Source: Sphingobacterium corticibacterium
GTDB lineage: Bacteria > Bacteroidota > Bacteroidia > Sphingobacteriales > Sphingobacteriaceae
NCBI RefSeq assembly: GCF_004208525.1
Contig: NZ_SGIT01000005.1
Location: 124,001 to 188,000 of the forward strand
DNA length: 64,000 bases
Direction of reading: 5' to 3'
Positions 62,495 to 64,000 of this stretch are shown piece by piece. Below the pieces are notes generated by a model. It saw only the letters and a list, made by a program, of their open reading frames with translations. It was not told where the DNA came from and searched no databases. The first letter of the stretch is position 1. The number at the start of each line of letters is the position of its first letter. The translations under genes and the position numbers were made by a program.

Positions 62495-62520
62495 AATTTT
62501 TTGAAGATTTTAAATAAGTA

Positions 62521-62589
62521 GCCCGACAGTGCTGCGTACAACCAATAAATATTGAAGTGTACAGGACTCGCACCTGCTCTCCGCCGGGC
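62521..62589 (-). ncRNA. Structured, tRNA-like leader upstream of the SymE-like gene
   Basis: On the minus strand the 69 bases open with GCCCGGC and close with GTCGGGC (7-bp stem with one G-U). Inside lie a hairpin GCAGG-TGCGAGT-CCTGT (five pairs and a seven-base loop, the geometry of a T-arm) and a second hairpin GTACA...TGTAC with an inner CAAT/ATTG. It starts 27 bases before the SymE ATG. Could be a regulatory leader, a SymR-like RNA site or a degraded tRNA-like sequence. Pairing is seen by eye only. Confidence 0.35.
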
Positions 62590-62719
62590 ATATTGTTAAA
62601 CATTGATGTCTTCATCTTGAAAATTTATTAGTATTGTACGCATCACAAATATACTATCCTGTATTCATTAATACAAGAATGGATTACTTTAAACCGTTGT
62701 CTTTTCGTTCATTCAGGCC

Positions 62720-62887
62720 TTGTAATTGTGAATGACAGTAGATTATGCTGAAGAATCGGATGGAAAAATTACGGGATTTGAATTCAAATGGAACCCAAAA
62801 GCAAAAGCCAATATTCCTTTCCCATTTGTGAATGCCTATAATGCCTGAGTTCCCATTATTACGAGAGATAATTCCGATCTTTTGTAA
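62720..62887 (+). pseudogene. Decayed C-terminal remnant of a DUF4143 AAA ATPase
   Basis: From 62738 the plus strand reads V D Y A E E S D G K I T G F E F K W N P K, which is the C-terminal signature of AAA ATPases with DUF4143 (nuclease-like end). It continues to a TGA at 62846 and after it V P I I T R D N S D L L then TAA at 62885-62887, which also fits the family end. Just upstream N C E-stop-Q is consistent with one more stop and a base loss. So only about 55 codons of an old gene survive, next to an intact relative. Confidence 0.65.
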
Positions 62888-62905
62888 GATTGACGTAATT
62901 TGAAG

Positions 62906-62994
62906 AAACAAAACTCCTACATAAAAATGTGCCACAGAACAAAAACTCGTACATAAAAATGTCAAAAAAAACAAAAACTCATACATATTTTTGT
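62906..62994. repeat. Three direct repeats with exact 32-bp period
   Basis: Copies at 62906-62930, 62937-62962 and 62969-62994 share ACAAAAACTC-N-TACATAAAAATGT (third copy TACATATTTTTGT). The ACTC cores are at 62913, 62945 and 62977. Each copy holds a small palindrome (ACAT-AAAA-ATGT or TACA-N6-TGTA). The third overlaps the -7 box of the ATPase gene. Probably operator or iteron-like sites. Confidence 0.7.
62986..62993 (+). promoter_or_regulatory. -7 box of the DUF4143 ATPase gene
   Basis: TATTTTTG matches TAnnTTTG fully and lies 12 bases before the ATG at 63006, giving a very short leader. It is inside the third 32-bp repeat. Confidence 0.45.
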
Positions 62995-63005
62995 ATTTTC
63001 GCACT

Positions 63006-64000
63006 ATGAAACGGGATTTATATCAGAAACTGCTATCTTGGAAATCGAGGAAAGACCATAAGCCACTAATTGTAAGAGGAGCCCGTCAAGTAGGTAAAAC
63101 ATGGCTCATGCGTACCTTTGGTGAAGCATCCTACCAACAGGTCGCTTACATCAATATGGAAAGCAATCCATTAATAAAAAACTTATTTACCGCTGATTTT
63201 AATGTTGACCGCATCTTACTGGGGCTACAAATTGAGACCGGCATTTCGATCGACACGGATACTCTTCTTATTTTCGATGAGATACAAGAGGTCCCCGAAG
63301 CCATAACAGCCTTAAAATACTTTCATGAAAATGCCCCACAATATGATATCATTTGCGCAGGTTCTCTTTTAGGTGTGGCGTTACATAGTCACACTTCATT
63401 CCCAGTTGGAAAGGTAGAGTTTTTGGATCTTCATCCCTTGTCCTTTATGGAATTCCTCTCTGCCGTTGGAGAAGATGCATTGGTGGAATTGCTCTATAGT
63501 AAAGATTGGGCAATGGTAAATAGTTTTTCATCAAAATTAAGCGAGTGGCTACGTCACTATTACTATGTCGGTGGTATGCCCGACGCCGTAAACACGTTTA
63601 TACAAACGAAAAATCATGACGAAGTCCGATCCGTACAAAAACGTATATTAATGGCCTACGAACAGGATTTTTCAAAGCACGCTCCCCACGATATTGTTCC
63701 GCGCATTCGCATGCTTTGGAATTCTATACCCGCTCAACTGGCAAAGGAAAATAGAAAATTTATTTATGGAATCATACGGCAAGGCGCTCGGGCAAAAGAT
63801 TATGAGTTGGCGATGGCCTGGCTGAAAGATTGCGGGCTGATTCACAAAATCCACAATGTTACCAAACCCGCTATTCCTTTAAAAGCTTACGAAGATTTCA
63901 ACACCTTCAAGCTTTTTTTAGTCGATGTGGGCTTACTCGCTGCATTGACCGATTTAGATGTGCGTAGTTTATTGGAGGGCAATGCTGTTTTCCAAGAATT
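63006..64000 (+). CDS. AAA ATPase with DUF4143 (3' end outside window)
   Basis: At least 331 residues read without a stop to the window edge. It starts MKRDLYQKLLSWKSRK, then Walker A VRGARQVGKTWLMRTFGE (about 23-40), Walker B TLLIFDEIQEVPEA (about 83-96), sensor AGSLLGVALH (about 121), the family motif LHPLSFMEFL (about 142) and YYVGGMPDAV (about 189), then the DUF4143 part. These ATPases are very common in Bacteroidota and often occur in several copies; proposed links are to DNA handling or defence, but the function is unproven. Preceded by three 32-bp repeats and a pseudogene remnant of a relative. Confidence 0.88.
   Translation, partial: MKRDLYQKLLSWKSRKDHKPLIVRGARQVGKTWLMRTFGEASYQQVAYINMESNPLIKNLFTADFNVDRILLGLQIETGISIDTDTLLIFDEIQEVPEAITALKYFHENAPQYDIICAGSLLGVALHSHTSFPVGKVEFLDLHPLSFMEFLSAVGEDALVELLYSKDWAMVNSFSSKLSEWLRHYYYVGGMPDAVNTFIQTKNHDEVRSVQKRILMAYEQDFSKHAPHDIVPRIRMLWNSIPAQLAKENRKFIYGIIRQGARAKDYELAMAWLKDCGLIHKIHNVTKPAIPLKAYEDFNTFKLFLVDVGLLAALTDLDVRSLLEGNAVFQE

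Noticed and set aside
62418..62615. Minus-strand 65-residue frame over the SymE start
   Set aside because: Overlaps symE in another frame. A structured leader explains the sequence as well, but a small leader peptide cannot be fully excluded.
62906..62994. Three regular repeats as a small CRISPR array
   Set aside because: Repeats are about 25 bp with only about 7 bp between them, no spacer variety and no cas genes.
62684..63004. Minus-strand 106-residue frame
   Set aside because: It reads across the 32-bp repeats and the pseudogene remnant in antisense; the plus strand explains both.

Overview
The window looks like chromosome from a Bacteroidota member, most likely Sphingobacteriaceae (Sphingobacterium/Olivibacter-like). 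The evidence is the gene families (DUF2520 protein, GH3-family protein, pRiA4b ORF-3 protein, DUF3857 transglutaminase, propeller-type sensor kinase, Pif1-like helicase with a C-terminal HTH), an F1Fo-ATPase cluster that lacks beta and epsilon, weak Shine-Dalgarno sequences, and promoter-like TAnnTTTG boxes. Base composition is moderately AT-rich. I could not fix the genus.

Layout. 0-32 kb is mostly housekeeping: the 3' part of a CcmF/CcsA-type cytochrome c assembly gene, a DUF2520 oxidoreductase, a membrane-anchored FMN glutamate-synthase-like protein, a MarR regulator with a large palindrome, an omega-amidase, a polyprenyl synthase, a glycosyltransferase, a MIP18 protein, a KhtTU-type K+/H+ antiporter pair, recJ, lptB, a GH3 protein, ilvE, miaA, cca, pdxA, rsmA, a flavin monooxygenase, a 2-hydroxyacid dehydrogenase, a UbiA-like membrane protein, acs and a complete seven-gene Mrp (mnhA-G) cation/proton antiporter operon. 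32-47 kb carries a lactonase, surA, an NTF2-like lipoprotein-size secreted protein, cysS, der, the ATP synthase operon (atpZ-like, orf, atpB, E, F, H, A, G) and an upstream helicase, then a small cupin.

47-62 kb is accessory in character. It holds a DUF3857/transglutaminase protein divergent from a propeller histidine kinase and NarL-type response regulator, an uncharacterised 300-residue protein, a frameshifted AraC regulator, a fibronectin-III protein behind a 22-bp perfect inverted repeat, another uncharacterised helical protein, a second LuxR/NarL-type regulator, and a secreted WG-repeat/TPR protein followed by a secreted MORN-repeat protein. The kinase promoter and the WG-repeat promoter share the same composite architecture: AATACCC-N6-GGGTATT (a NarL-style 7-2-7 site) whose right arm runs into a TTG box, then exactly 20 bp, then a TAnnTTTR box. 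This links two separate transcription units, and probably the divergent DUF3857 gene, into one candidate regulon; it is the most interesting observation here.

62-64 kb is a small toxin/ATPase-like zone: a SymE-like gene with a structured, tRNA-like leader, a decayed C-terminal remnant of a DUF4143 ATPase, and an intact DUF4143 AAA ATPase (cut by the window end) preceded by three direct repeats at an exact 32-bp period. I found no tRNA, rRNA, CRISPR array, insertion sequence or integrase.
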